The translations under genes and the position numbers were made by a program. The notes beneath the pieces were generated by a model. That model searched no databases. It was not told the origin of the DNA and saw only the letters and a list, made by a program, of their open reading frames with translations. A stretch of DNA of 64,000 bases from Comamonas odontotermitis (lineage in GTDB: Bacteria > Pseudomonadota > Gammaproteobacteria > Burkholderiales > Burkholderiaceae_C), in contig NZ_CP083452.1 of the NCBI RefSeq assembly GCF_020080045.1, positions 253,001 through 317,000 on the forward strand. The letters run 5' to 3'. Below, piece after piece: positions 52,967-61,956 of the stretch. Each line of letters begins with the position of its first letter. Positions within the stretch are counted from its first letter, which is position 1.

Positions 52967-53694
52967 CCAAAGCGCGAAATTCCCTTGGCGTTGGCGGAAG
53001 CGTCAACAGCAACAGGCGCAACGCGTCGGTTGGATTTACCCTGGTGGAAATGCTGGTGGCGTTGTCGCTGCTATCGCTCATCATGTTGGGGCTTGCTGGT
53101 GCCATGGGCACGATGGGGCGAACGGAAACGAGTATCGACAACCGGCTCGACCGCATGGACGAAGCGCGCTCGAGTACAGATTTCCTGCGTTCCGTGCTTT
53201 CGCGCATTTCTGCAAAAAGGGTACAAGGTCTGCAAGAGCAGCGCATGGGGGAGGGGACCAAGCCGCAGTTCTTCTTCTCCGGCGCCGGACAGGTCATGAC
53301 CTGGGTAGGGGTCATGCCGGCACGTTATGGTGTGGGCGGACGCTATCATTTTCGACTGGCCATGGGTGACTACCTGGGCGCTCCCGCCGTGGTTCTGAGC
53401 TATACCCCGTGGATTGATCAGCAGACCCAGCCCAACTGGGGGGCTGCAGAAAGCTACCCGGTGTTGCCGCATGCGACGGGGGTTTCCTTTCAGTACCTCA
53501 ATGCGGCCGTTGATCCTCCACAATGGGGTAGCGACTGGGGCAGTCTGGATCAGCTCCCGCAAGCCGTGCAGATATCGATGGCCTCGGAGCAGGCAGTATT
53601 GCCTCCGCTCGTGGTGCAGATGAGAGTGATGCCCGCAGGAGATCCGCGCGGCGGTGGCGGCGGCGGTGCCTCGTTGGGAGGCAGTGCATCATGA
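52963..53694 (+). CDS. gspJ: Type II secretion minor pseudopilin GspJ
   Basis: A 243-residue pseudopilin, cleavage site 'NASVG^FTLVEMLVALSLLSLIML'. The larger C-terminal body has 'DEARSSTDFLRSVLSRI', typical of GspJ. The tail is glycine-rich and ends in 'GGASLGGSAS', sharing a short LGGS element with GspL and the GspC/N-like protein of this operon. It overlaps gspK by 4 bp. Confidence 0.9.
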   Translation: MTKARNSLGVGGSVNSNRRNASVGFTLVEMLVALSLLSLIMLGLAGAMGTMGRTETSIDNRLDRMDEARSSTDFLRSVLSRISAKRVQGLQEQRMGEGTKPQFFFSGAGQVMTWVGVMPARYGVGGRYHFRLAMGDYLGAPAVVLSYTPWIDQQTQPNWGAAESYPVLPHATGVSFQYLNAAVDPPQWGSDWGSLDQLPQAVQISMASEQAVLPPLVVQMRVMPAGDPRGGGGGGASLGGSAS

Positions 53695-54581
53695 GTTACG
53701 CAAGCAGGCACGCTTTTCAATGGCGTATCGCTGCACGCAGGCCCGGTGCGCAAGCTGGCATGGCGCTGATTGCGGTGTTGTGGCTGGTTGCCGCCCTGAG
53801 CCTGATGGTGACGGGGGTCAGCGGCGTCGTGCGACAAGAGACGCGAATGGTGGGTGTTGCCAAGGATCGCGTCTCGGCGCACGCCATGGGCGATGCGGCA
53901 GTCATGCTGGTGTTGCAGCAACTCGCGGCAGAGCGCAACCCGATCCGGCAATGGACCGATACCTCGGTGACCTACCAGGGGGCCGAAATTCCGGTGAACG
54001 TGATGCCCTTGAATGGCTTGATCAATATCAATGGTGCATCGCTGCCGCTGTTGACTGCATTGTTGACGATTGGCGGCGGAGTCCCCGAGGGAGCTGCGCA
54101 GGAGATTGCCATCGGCATTCTGGATCGGCGCGAGCGCTCCTCGTTGGAAGGGCGTCGGCCGGAACGTTTTGAAGCGATTGAGGATCTCATGCAGATCCCT
54201 GGAATCGATTATGACCTCTATGCTAGACTCGCGCCCCTGATCACAGCCTCCAATGCCGGTACGGGTGGATCGGGCGTCAATCCATTGGCGGCGCCGCCTG
54301 AAGTGCTGCGCATTCTTGCAAACGGCAATGAGGGCATCGTCAACCAGATTACCTCCGCCCGCGCTTCTGGCGATACGACCGGTGTGGACACCTCCGGTCT
54401 CGACGGCAATCTGTCCCGCGCAGGAAGCGCTCAACGCCGCTACCGCGTGACGGCCAAGGTTCCCATGGCCGACGGTCGATTTTTTCTGGTGGATCGCAGC
54501 GTGTATTTTGGCTCTCGTACCCGTGATGGGTTGCCTTGGTACACGTTCGAAGCACGTCAGATGTTGCAGCCCGCGTCCTGA
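53691..54581 (+). CDS. gspK: Type II secretion minor pseudopilin GspK
   Basis: A 296-residue pseudopilin that caps the tip. The processing site is 'GAQAG^MALIAVLWLVAALSLMV', without the Glu at +5, as is normal for GspK. The large alpha domain contains 'NGLININGASLPLLTALLTIGG' and 'PERFEAIEDLMQIPGIDYDLYARLAPLI', the helix-hairpin-helix-like insertion seen in GspK. It is 18 bp ahead of gspL. Confidence 0.92.
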   Translation: MSYASRHAFQWRIAARRPGAQAGMALIAVLWLVAALSLMVTGVSGVVRQETRMVGVAKDRVSAHAMGDAAVMLVLQQLAAERNPIRQWTDTSVTYQGAEIPVNVMPLNGLININGASLPLLTALLTIGGGVPEGAAQEIAIGILDRRERSSLEGRRPERFEAIEDLMQIPGIDYDLYARLAPLITASNAGTGGSGVNPLAAPPEVLRILANGNEGIVNQITSARASGDTTGVDTSGLDGNLSRAGSAQRRYRVTAKVPMADGRFFLVDRSVYFGSRTRDGLPWYTFEARQMLQPAS

Positions 54582-54599
54582 TTCAAACAAAGAAACGGT

Positions 54600-55916
54600 A
54601 TGGCACTTTCCACAGACTCGCGCTTTTTTGGACTGGATTTGAACCAGTTGAAAGCCGATGTATTCAAAACTTGGCAAAAGGCCCCGCAATGGCCGCCATT
54701 GAGCTGGCTGCGTCCAGAGCAGGCGCTGACGCTGGTGCCAACGCAAGGCGATCCATCCGTTGTTTGGGAGAGCGGCGCACCAGCGCCCGTCGGCAAACGC
54801 AGTCCCGAGTTCTGGGCTGTCGAAATCCCGGAAGGCATGGTGTTGCGCAAGACCTTGCAGCTGCCTGCACTGGATCCGCAAGACTGTGCCAGCGCGGCAC
54901 AGTTGGAGGTGCAAGCCATCAGCCCATTTTCGGCAGCAGATGTGCTCTGGGGATATGCGGAGCTCTCGCGAAGCAGCCAGGCGGTGCGTTTGCAACTGGT
55001 ACTGGCATCCCGAACCCAGGTGGAGCCTTATATACAGAGCAAGATCTCTGAGCGCCAGCTGACGTTGGCTGAAAACGCTGCGCCGCTGTTGCAGCCGGAG
55101 GTCTGGGTTTTTGCTCCGCAGCGGCAGCCGATTGTGATCCACGGGTTTGGCGAAGCCGCCCGTGCTGTTGCCGGCCGCAAGAAACTGATGCTCAATGCTG
55201 CGGGCGTTGGAGTAGCAGGCCTGTTGTGTGCTGCCATTGCCATCACGCCGACGGCACAGCTGCGCCTACGTGCGATCGAGGCAGTTCACGCCTATGAAGG
55301 CATGGCTGCCAAAACGACGGACGTGGTGGGCAAGCGTGAACAATTGATGCAGAGCGCCGACAAGGTTGCAGGGCTATCGGAGCTGCTTTCCGAGCGCGTG
55401 GATAGTGTCAAGGTGCTGAGCATGCTGACCAAAGTGCTTCCTGATGACACGGCACTGCAATCGGCGCGTGTTCAGGGCAACAAGGTCACGCTGGTGGGAC
55501 TGACGGAAAACTCCTCGACACTCATGCAAAAGCTCAGCAACGAGGAAGGCGTCAAGGATGTTCGCGCGCCAAGCGCAGCAACCCGCCTGGCAGGTGCCAA
55601 CCGGGAGTCGTTCACGATTGAGTTGACACTGGACAACAAGGTGTTTGGCCCTACCCTCAAGGCGGAGGAGCTCCCGCCAGCAACCAGCCCCTCCGAGGCG
55701 AGTGAAGCCGGTGCACACCCGGCTGCACCGAGCCAGGAGGCAAGTGCAACGCCAGCGGTGCCGAATGCGGCTCCTGTACCTGCACAGACCCCTCCGGCCC
55801 AGTCTCCACCACCTGCCAACGTAAACCAACACAAGGGACCGACCCTTGGTGGATCAAAATCCGGGCCCAGCCTTGGGGGCTCCAAGCCGGCACAGTCGCG
55901 GGAGGAGCGCAAATGA
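54600..55916 (+). CDS. gspL: Type II secretion protein GspL-like (PilM/PilN-type) with proline-rich tail
   Basis: A 438-residue assembly-platform protein. Residues about 1-190 are the cytoplasmic actin-like part that would meet GspE. One membrane helix follows ('LMLNAAGVGVAGLLCAAIAI', about 200-219), then a periplasmic ferredoxin-like PilN domain ('LSMLTKVLPDDTALQSARVQGNKVTLVGLTENSSTLMQKL'). From about 365 the tail is Pro/Ala-rich and ends with two copies of a GP(T/S)LGGSK unit. It overlaps gspM by 4 bp. Confidence 0.88.
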   Translation: MALSTDSRFFGLDLNQLKADVFKTWQKAPQWPPLSWLRPEQALTLVPTQGDPSVVWESGAPAPVGKRSPEFWAVEIPEGMVLRKTLQLPALDPQDCASAAQLEVQAISPFSAADVLWGYAELSRSSQAVRLQLVLASRTQVEPYIQSKISERQLTLAENAAPLLQPEVWVFAPQRQPIVIHGFGEAARAVAGRKKLMLNAAGVGVAGLLCAAIAITPTAQLRLRAIEAVHAYEGMAAKTTDVVGKREQLMQSADKVAGLSELLSERVDSVKVLSMLTKVLPDDTALQSARVQGNKVTLVGLTENSSTLMQKLSNEEGVKDVRAPSAATRLAGANRESFTIELTLDNKVFGPTLKAEELPPATSPSEASEAGAHPAAPSQEASATPAVPNAAPVPAQTPPAQSPPPANVNQHKGPTLGGSKSGPSLGGSKPAQSREERK

Positions 55917-56482
55917 CAGATCACATCAAACCCAATCGCAAGGAATGGCTGATATTGCTGGGTACCGTGGTGTTGGCACTCACACCGTTGGTGGTTCTTG
56001 GTGGATATATCGCCAACAAGCACCACTGGGCCCAATCCAGGCTCGCGGAGCTGGAGCCGCGCTATGCACGTCTCAAAGGTCTGGATATGCAGCGCGAAGA
56101 AATTGACCAGGCTCTGGAGCGTGCATTGCGCATCCGCGCAGAGTATGTCTATCCATCCTCCCAGGATGTGGCCCAGACGGGCAATGCCGTGCAGCAAAAG
56201 TTGCGAGACTTGCTGACGCAGGCAGGCTTGACGGTGGTCAGCAGCCAGGTGTTGCAGGCCAAGGAAGAAAAGGGTTTTGATCGCATCCCGCTCACCGTGC
56301 GTGCGGAAGGCGAGTTGCTGGCCGTGGATAGTGCCCTGGCGGTGTTGGTCGAACAGTTTCCAGTGATGCTGCTTGGCGATGTGGAGGTCCGTAACCAGGG
56401 GAACCTGCAGATCATGAATGAAAAAATAGCGCCGCGGTTGACTCTGCAACTGAATCTGAGCGTACTGCGGGAGCGTACATGA
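55913..56482 (+). CDS. gspM: Type II secretion protein GspM-like
   Basis: A 189-residue bitopic protein: short cytoplasmic start, one membrane helix ('WLILLGTVVLALTPLVVLGGYI', residues about 12-33), then a coiled segment and a periplasmic ferredoxin-like domain ('LTVVSSQVLQAKEEKGFDRIPLTVRAEGEL'). It matches the GspMb type found with PilN-like GspL proteins. It overlaps its neighbours by 4 bp on each side. Confidence 0.88.
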   Translation: MTDHIKPNRKEWLILLGTVVLALTPLVVLGGYIANKHHWAQSRLAELEPRYARLKGLDMQREEIDQALERALRIRAEYVYPSSQDVAQTGNAVQQKLRDLLTQAGLTVVSSQVLQAKEEKGFDRIPLTVRAEGELLAVDSALAVLVEQFPVMLLGDVEVRNQGNLQIMNEKIAPRLTLQLNLSVLRERT

Positions 56483-57114
56483 AGCGCTATCTAGGCTGGG
56501 CGCTGGCCGCCCTCAACATTGTGTTGGCACTTGTGCTGGCTTGGTTATGGTTCAAGCCCAATGGGGAATTGCGAAACGCCCATTGGGAGGCGCCACGGGC
56601 ACAGAAATCAAATTTTGACGATGTGGTTCCTCGTCTCGGCAAGCCTCAACCGATGGACCAAAGACAATTTCTGGCCATGCTGGACCGCCCGCTCTTTTCG
56701 TCCACGCGGCGCCCACCTCCGCCGCCACCTCCACCTCCAGTCGAGGCGCCGCCTCCACCGCCCGACTACTTGGCAGATGCCGTCTTGACGGGCGTGTACG
56801 TCAGCGAACAGGGCAAATCAGGCGGAATCATCATTCGCTTCCAGGGCAAAGACAAGTCCCTGCCATTGCGTGGTGTGCTGGACGGATGGACTCTGAACTC
56901 GGTGGCAGAGAACCGGGTGTATTTCACACGGAATGGCGTCACCAAGGAAATCACCTTGCAAAAGGCCAAGCTGCAGACCGGATATGGGCCGTCTGCTGAG
57001 ACGCCCGAGATGCCGAGAAGTGCCCCACCAGTACCAGGTGGTGACGGACAGGAGGCGAAGCCACAACGCAGAGGTCCGACCCTGGGGGGCTCTCGCTCCC
57101 CTGCCAGATCTTGA
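56479..57114 (+). CDS. Type II secretion GspC/GspN-like inner-membrane protein with polyproline linker
   Basis: A 211-residue bitopic protein: membrane helix at residues about 5-25, a polyproline stretch (nine consecutive Pro from about residue 78) and a small beta domain ('YLADAVLTGVYVSEQGKSGGIIIRFQGKDKSLPLRGVLDGWTL') that resembles the HR domain of GspC. The position between gspM and gspD suggests it links the inner-membrane platform to the secretin, as GspC or XpsN does. The C-terminus ends in 'RRGPTLGGSRSPARS', echoing the GspL tail. There is no PDZ domain. Naming differs between annotators. Confidence 0.8.
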   Translation: MKRYLGWALAALNIVLALVLAWLWFKPNGELRNAHWEAPRAQKSNFDDVVPRLGKPQPMDQRQFLAMLDRPLFSSTRRPPPPPPPPPVEAPPPPPDYLADAVLTGVYVSEQGKSGGIIIRFQGKDKSLPLRGVLDGWTLNSVAENRVYFTRNGVTKEITLQKAKLQTGYGPSAETPEMPRSAPPVPGGDGQEAKPQRRGPTLGGSRSPARS

Positions 57115-57169
57115 CACAGGCCCAGACAGGCCAGCACCGACGTATTGATCGATTTTTGGGTTTTAAATT

Positions 57170-59623
57170 ATGACGACTTCCACTTTGCGCCGCACCGCAC
57201 TCTTCCTGGCACTTGGGCAGGCGCTCATATTGCAATCAGCGTATGCGCAGACTCCTGCAACCGGGACGGCCGCTACACCCGCCCAGGCAGGACAGGCTGG
57301 ACAGGTGCCGGTGCTGCAAGCGCCAGGCATCCTGATCAACGGAAAGCAGGCTTCGGGAGGCGATGACGAGCAATCCACCGAGCCCCGCATCATGCGCGGC
57401 ACCGACAAGGTGCTCAACATAGACAAATCGGAGCCCATCCCCAAGGGCGCGCCGGTGACGTTCCGCTTTGAAGAGGCCCCTGTGGCGGAGGTGGTGCGAA
57501 CCATCCTGGGCGACATGCTGAAGCTGGATTTCGTCATGCATCCGCCCCTGCAGGGGACGGTCACATTGACAACCCGCAATGCCATTGATCCGGATACCGC
57601 AGTGTTTCTGCTGGAAGCTGCGTTGCAGGCCAATGGGCTGGCCATGGTGCGTGATGCGCGCGGTGTATACCAGGTGGGCAAGCCAGAGGTGCTGCGCAGC
57701 CTGGTGGGTGCGGTGCGCGTGGCAGGCGCCCCTGGCTCGATGGCCCCAGGCTATGGCGTGATCGTGATTCCTCTTCAGTACATTGGCGCCAACGAAATGG
57801 CCAACATCCTGAAGCCGATCGCGCCACCTGAGGCGGTGGTCAAGGTGGATGCCGTTCGCAACGTCATCATCATGCAGGGAAACCGTACCCAGTCCGAAGG
57901 CTGGATGGAGATGGTGAAGACCTTCGACGTCGATCTGCTCAAGGGCATGTCGGTCGGCATTTATCCGCTCAAGCATGCATCCATAGAAGAGGTCTCTGCG
58001 GCCTTGCAAATGGTCAATAGCGGTGGGCAGGCAGCTGGGGCCGGCCAACAATCGATCAACGTCAGCGGCGGCGCTGCGGGGAATTCAGCCAGCGTTGTTG
58101 CGGGTCGGCGCCCTGGCCAGGCGGCATCTCCAACGGGTGCAGCCGGGGCGAACACTACGCAACTGAGCGGCAATGCCGCTGCTGCTGCGGCCTTGCTGTC
58201 CTCTTTGGGGGAGTCCAATCCGCTGTATGGAGCGCTGCGCGTCCTGCCGATTCCACGATTGAATGCGCTCATGGTCATCACGCCGCGTGCGGCCTATCTG
58301 GATGAAGCGGAAAAGTGGATTCGCCGTCTGGATGTTCCCGGTTACGGGGGCAGCGAGCCAGAGTTGTACGTCTACCGTGTTCAAAACGGCAATGCAAAGT
58401 ACCTGGCGCAGGTGCTGAATGGCATCTTTGGTGGGCAGCAGCCAGGCGCAGCGGGCAACATGACCTCTGGTGTCGCTCCCGGATTGAACAATAGCGTGAA
58501 CCGCACGCCCGGATCTTTCAACAATCTGGGCACTTCTTCTGGCCTGGGGTTCAATAGCGGCAATCGGTTTGGCCTGAACCAGAATACCCAGCAGCAGGCG
58601 AATGCCCCCACCATCACAGCCACCGCAATCGGCGATATCCGCGTGGTGGCTGACGAATTCAACAACACCATTCTGGTCTGGAGCACGGGCTCTCAGTACC
58701 GCAAGATCGAGGCCTCGCTCAAGCGGCTTGACGTGGCTCCTATCCAGGTGTTGATCGAGGCGAGCATCATCGAAGTCACCTTGAATGACAACTTGCAATA
58801 TGGTGTGGAATGGCTGTTCAAGAACCGCCATCTGGGGGGCTCATCACGCGACTACACTGGCATTGGCAACTTTGGCGGATTGGCTGACCCCAATGCGGGC
58901 GCCAATAGTGGCGCTTTGGGGAGCACCGCTGCGCCTACCTTCACCTACTCTATCTTCAATGGCTCTAATATTGCTGCTCGCTTGAGCGCCGTTGCGGGGC
59001 AGGGGCAGGTCAAGATGCTATCGAGCCCGTCGGTGATGGTGATGGACAACCATCCTGCCACTATTTCCGTTGGCGAGCAGATCCCGGTGAGAACTACGGA
59101 TTACATCAACAACACCGGCAACAATTACATCGCGCAAAATTACCAACTGAAGGACACCGGCGTGATTCTGAATGTCACGCCTTCCGTCAACTCCGGCAAT
59201 ATGGTCAGCTTGCAGATTGATCAGTCCGTCATCGATAGTGCAGGTATTGATGCAGCCTCCAGCCAAACCAAGTTCTCGAACCGGCAACTCACGAGCAAGC
59301 TGGCCGTGCGATCCGGCGAGTCAATCGTGATGGGTGGACTCATCAAGGACAGGACGGAAGATTCCGACAGCGGCGTTCCGCTGCTCAAGGACATTCCAAT
59401 CATTGGAAAGGCATTCAGCAGTACCAAAAAGAGCACAGCCCGCACGGAACTATTGCTGGTCATGACGCCTCGTGTAGTGCGTACGGATGTAGACGTGCGG
59501 GAAGTGAGCGAAGAGTTGCGTGACCGCCTGCGCGGTTTGAATGATGATGATTTGCTCGGTAGCCTCAAAAAGGCGGAGCCTCGGCGTCCGGCTTCCACGG
59601 TTCAGCCAATGGTGACTCAGTAA
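57170..59623 (+). CDS. gspD: Type II secretion outer-membrane secretin GspD
   Basis: An 817-residue secretin. The signal peptide ends 'LQSAYAQ'. N0-N3 domains follow ('PVTFRFEEAPVAEVVRTILGDMLKLDFVMHPPLQGTVTL' for N0; 'VIPLQYIGANEMANILKPI' for N1; 'YPLKHASIEEVSAAL' and 'VYRVQNGNAKYLAQVLNGIFGG' for N2/N3). The C-terminal barrel has 'VLIEASIIEVTLNDNLQYGVEW', 'SSPSVMVMDNHPATISVGEQIPV' and 'KDIPIIGKAFSSTKKSTARTELLLVMTPRVV'. Gly/Asn/Gln-rich insertions occur in N2 and N3. No clear ribosome site precedes the ATG. Confidence 0.95.
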   Translation: MTTSTLRRTALFLALGQALILQSAYAQTPATGTAATPAQAGQAGQVPVLQAPGILINGKQASGGDDEQSTEPRIMRGTDKVLNIDKSEPIPKGAPVTFRFEEAPVAEVVRTILGDMLKLDFVMHPPLQGTVTLTTRNAIDPDTAVFLLEAALQANGLAMVRDARGVYQVGKPEVLRSLVGAVRVAGAPGSMAPGYGVIVIPLQYIGANEMANILKPIAPPEAVVKVDAVRNVIIMQGNRTQSEGWMEMVKTFDVDLLKGMSVGIYPLKHASIEEVSAALQMVNSGGQAAGAGQQSINVSGGAAGNSASVVAGRRPGQAASPTGAAGANTTQLSGNAAAAAALLSSLGESNPLYGALRVLPIPRLNALMVITPRAAYLDEAEKWIRRLDVPGYGGSEPELYVYRVQNGNAKYLAQVLNGIFGGQQPGAAGNMTSGVAPGLNNSVNRTPGSFNNLGTSSGLGFNSGNRFGLNQNTQQQANAPTITATAIGDIRVVADEFNNTILVWSTGSQYRKIEASLKRLDVAPIQVLIEASIIEVTLNDNLQYGVEWLFKNRHLGGSSRDYTGIGNFGGLADPNAGANSGALGSTAAPTFTYSIFNGSNIAARLSAVAGQGQVKMLSSPSVMVMDNHPATISVGEQIPVRTTDYINNTGNNYIAQNYQLKDTGVILNVTPSVNSGNMVSLQIDQSVIDSAGIDAASSQTKFSNRQLTSKLAVRSGESIVMGGLIKDRTEDSDSGVPLLKDIPIIGKAFSSTKKSTARTELLLVMTPRVVRTDVDVREVSEELRDRLRGLNDDDLLGSLKKAEPRRPASTVQPMVTQ

Positions 59624-59659
59624 ATCAATCAGCTAATTCATTTTATGAAAGAAATTGTA

Positions 59660-60079
59660 ATGAAGACTTGGTTCCCCAAAAAAGGCGTAGTGCGTGCTGG
59701 CGCCATGATCATGGCTGCACTGTCGTTGACTGCATGTGCCACCATGGACTCCGGCACGCCGGAGCAAATCGTCGCCAAGCGCGCGCAGGCCTACTGGGAT
59801 GCGCGACTGAAGGGGGATGCTTCTGCGGCGTATGGCTTTGCCAATGATGCTTTCAGGCAGGCCGTGGACGAAGACAAGTTCAAGCGCGGCCACATGGCTA
59901 CTTTTGCGGTCGGGGCCGAAGTGCACAAGGTGGAGTGCGATGCGCAAAAATGCGACGTCGGTATCAATTTAAAGGTCAATCCACCGCTGCCTGGCAAAAA
60001 GATCGGTACCATTGATATGTATTCGAAGCAAACTTGGTTGCTCGAAGACGGTCAGTGGAAGCTGTACCTTGAGCCTTGA
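59660..60079 (+). CDS. Putative lipoprotein, NTF2/SnoaL-like small protein
   Basis: A 139-residue protein with a lipoprotein signal ('AGAMIMAALSLTACATM', lipobox LTAC). The mature part is about 120 residues: 'IVAKRAQAYWDARLKGDASAAYGFANDAFRQAV' as an N-terminal helix pair, then strands 'HKVECDAQKCDVGINLKV' and 'SKQTWLLEDGQWKLYLEP', a pattern like cystatin/NTF2-type folds. An alternative ATG lies at 59645. It sits between the secretin gene and the abundant secreted protein gene, so a pilotin or accessory role is possible but unproven. Confidence 0.75.
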   Translation: MKTWFPKKGVVRAGAMIMAALSLTACATMDSGTPEQIVAKRAQAYWDARLKGDASAAYGFANDAFRQAVDEDKFKRGHMATFAVGAEVHKVECDAQKCDVGINLKVNPPLPGKKIGTIDMYSKQTWLLEDGQWKLYLEP

Positions 60080-60157
60080 GACAGGCTCTGCATGGCAAGT
60101 TGGTTCAGGATTGTTGTAATTAGTCTACAGCCATCCCCAAAAAACAGCGAACTTGCT

Positions 60158-60187
60158 TTGCATCTGGTCGGAGCGCTATGCTATTAT
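60158..60187 (+). promoter_or_regulatory. Probable strong extended -10 promoter of the abundant secreted protein gene
   Basis: TTGCAT (60158-60163) and TATTAT (60182-60187) are 18 bp apart, with TGC just before the -10 (extended -10). Transcription would start near 60194, leaving a leader of about 55 bases with GGAG at 60238-60241. An overlapping TTGCTT/TATGCT pair is an alternative reading. Confidence 0.5.
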
Positions 60188-60248
60188 TTCTTAGCGTAAA
60201 CAATCGTGGTAGTTGCGCTGACTAACTTTTTTTAACTGGAGTGTGTTT

Positions 60249-61781
60249 ATGAAGAAAAATGTTCTGGCCCTGAGCATTGCTGCCATGATTGGCGGCTTTG
60301 CTGGCTCTGCCAACGCTTTGACCGCTGCTACGGCAACCGCGTTCGAGCAAAACGATGGCGGTGCAGGTCACATTTTGGTGGTGCCTTACTTCACCACGCA
60401 AAACAACAACATGTCTGTGATTCACGTGGTGAACACCGACACGCAGAACGGCAAGGCTCTGAAGGTTCGCTTCCGCGGCGCTGCTAACTCTGACGATATC
60501 TTGGACTTTACCGTGTTCCTGTCGCCATACGACGTGTGGACCGGTTCCGTTCAAGCTGATGCCAACGGTTCGTACTTCATGACCGCTGACAATAGCTGCA
60601 TGTACCCTGACATCCGCAAGGTGAAGCAGTCGTTCATTCAAGACCGTCTGGCTGACAGCTGGTCTGCTGAAAAGCGTGTGAACAACACCAAGGAAGGCTA
60701 CATCGAAATCCTGAACATGGCTGACATTCCTCCCAGCACTGCTACGGGCACGCTGTACCCAGCCATCAAGCACAAGAGCGGCGGCGCACCTTCCTGCGAC
60801 GAAGCAGTGCTGGCCAAGACCCTGTCGATCAACCCAGAAAAGGCAGCTGACGCTACCGCCCTGGGTTACGACACGCCTACCGGTGGTCTGACTGGTGACT
60901 GGTACATCCTGAACGTGAACCAAACCACCACGTTCTCGGGTGCTGCTACCGCCATCAAGGCTGTGGACGCTGCCGGTGCTAACGCACGCGGTAACTTCGT
61001 TGCCTTCCCTCAGGACAACCTGTCGCCAGCAGTTGGTAACACCGACCTGTACACCGCTGACCCACTGTTCATCTCGACCGCAGTGGACAAGGGTAACAAT
61101 CCTCAGAACAAGCTGATCCAGATCGCTAACTACGACCTGCCAGACCTGTCGACCCCTTACCTGACCAGCAACGTTGGTGTTCCAGCTAGCCAAGCTTCGA
61201 CCTTGACCGCTGCAGTGGCAAACAATGGCGTGGCCAACCAGTTCGCAACCGATGCCATCATCGATGCGAAGACTGACTGGGTACTGTCCATGCCTCTGCG
61301 TCGTTACAGCGTTGGTGCAAACTACGCTGCTGCTACCAAGGACGCTGCTTACCAAGTGTTCAACCCAGCTGTGCTGAACCCTGCTAACAGCCAACCATTC
61401 TTCCCCCGTGGCATCACCTCGGTGGACGCTGATGGCAACATCTGCGTGGATACCGCAAGCAACACGTTCTACGACCGTGAAGAATCGTCGGTGACCAACG
61501 GTGCTGTGGTGTCTCCAGGTACCGCCAAGAAGATCCGTCTGTGCGGTGAAGTGAACGTGCTGGCATTCAAGGATGCAGGTACTTCCGTTCTGGGCGCTAC
61601 GGTTGCTCGTCAAACCGCTGCTGTTCAGTACGAAAACGGCTGGGGCAAGGTCAACTACGGTGCTGGCAATGCATTCCCAGTGGTTGGTTCTTCGTTCATC
61701 AAGCTGATGAACAGCGGTGGCGCAGCTAACGGCTTCAGCGGTACCTACGGTATCACCTGGCCTCACCGTTTCTCTAAGTAA
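60249..61781 (+). CDS. Abundant secreted protein, surface-layer candidate
   Basis: A 510-residue protein with signal peptide 'LSIAAMIGGFAGSANA' (cleavage after residue 23). The mature part is rich in Ala, Asn, Thr, Val and Gly and short of Cys. Codon choice differs visibly from the neighbours: GCT/GCA, GGT, CGT and AAC/AAG dominate rather than GCG/GCC and CGC, the mark of very high expression. It has a good ribosome site, a strong promoter candidate and tandem terminators, so it is monocistronic. Surface-layer or nanopod-type (NpdA-like) proteins of Comamonadaceae fit; the nearby type II system could be its exporter. No catalytic motif is seen. Confidence 0.75.
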   Translation: MKKNVLALSIAAMIGGFAGSANALTAATATAFEQNDGGAGHILVVPYFTTQNNNMSVIHVVNTDTQNGKALKVRFRGAANSDDILDFTVFLSPYDVWTGSVQADANGSYFMTADNSCMYPDIRKVKQSFIQDRLADSWSAEKRVNNTKEGYIEILNMADIPPSTATGTLYPAIKHKSGGAPSCDEAVLAKTLSINPEKAADATALGYDTPTGGLTGDWYILNVNQTTTFSGAATAIKAVDAAGANARGNFVAFPQDNLSPAVGNTDLYTADPLFISTAVDKGNNPQNKLIQIANYDLPDLSTPYLTSNVGVPASQASTLTAAVANNGVANQFATDAIIDAKTDWVLSMPLRRYSVGANYAAATKDAAYQVFNPAVLNPANSQPFFPRGITSVDADGNICVDTASNTFYDREESSVTNGAVVSPGTAKKIRLCGEVNVLAFKDAGTSVLGATVARQTAAVQYENGWGKVNYGAGNAFPVVGSSFIKLMNSGGAANGFSGTYGITWPHRFSK

Positions 61782-61790
61782 TTTGCCCCG

Positions 61791-61868
61791 CAGGTCGTAA
61801 GACCTGTTTGGTAAGTGCTTAGGAAACTAGCCAAAGGGCAGAGAGCAATCTCTGCCCTTTTTTGTTTT
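61791..61868 (+). terminator. Tandem intrinsic terminators after the abundant secreted protein gene
   Basis: First hairpin: CAGGTC (61791-61796) pairs with GACCTG (61801-61806), then TTT. Second: a perfect 12-bp stem (61833-61844 with 61849-61860, loop GCAA) followed by TTTG and further Ts. The GCAA loop and long stem make the second very strong. Confidence 0.93.
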
Positions 61869-61956
61869 CTCTTTGTTTCCAGCCGCTATGAGGGTAATGC
61901 CGTGGCGGTTGGCACTTTTTTGCTATCCTTGCAGTTTTGGCAGAAGGACAAGGCTC

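Noticed and set aside
56700..56765. The CCGCCGCC-rich stretch as a separate repeat element
   Set aside because: It is simply the codon run for the polyproline linker of the GspC/N-like protein.
60222..61766. A 514-codon minus-strand open frame opposite the abundant secreted protein
   Set aside because: The plus-strand gene has a signal peptide, ribosome site, promoter and terminators. The antisense frame is an effect of strong codon bias.
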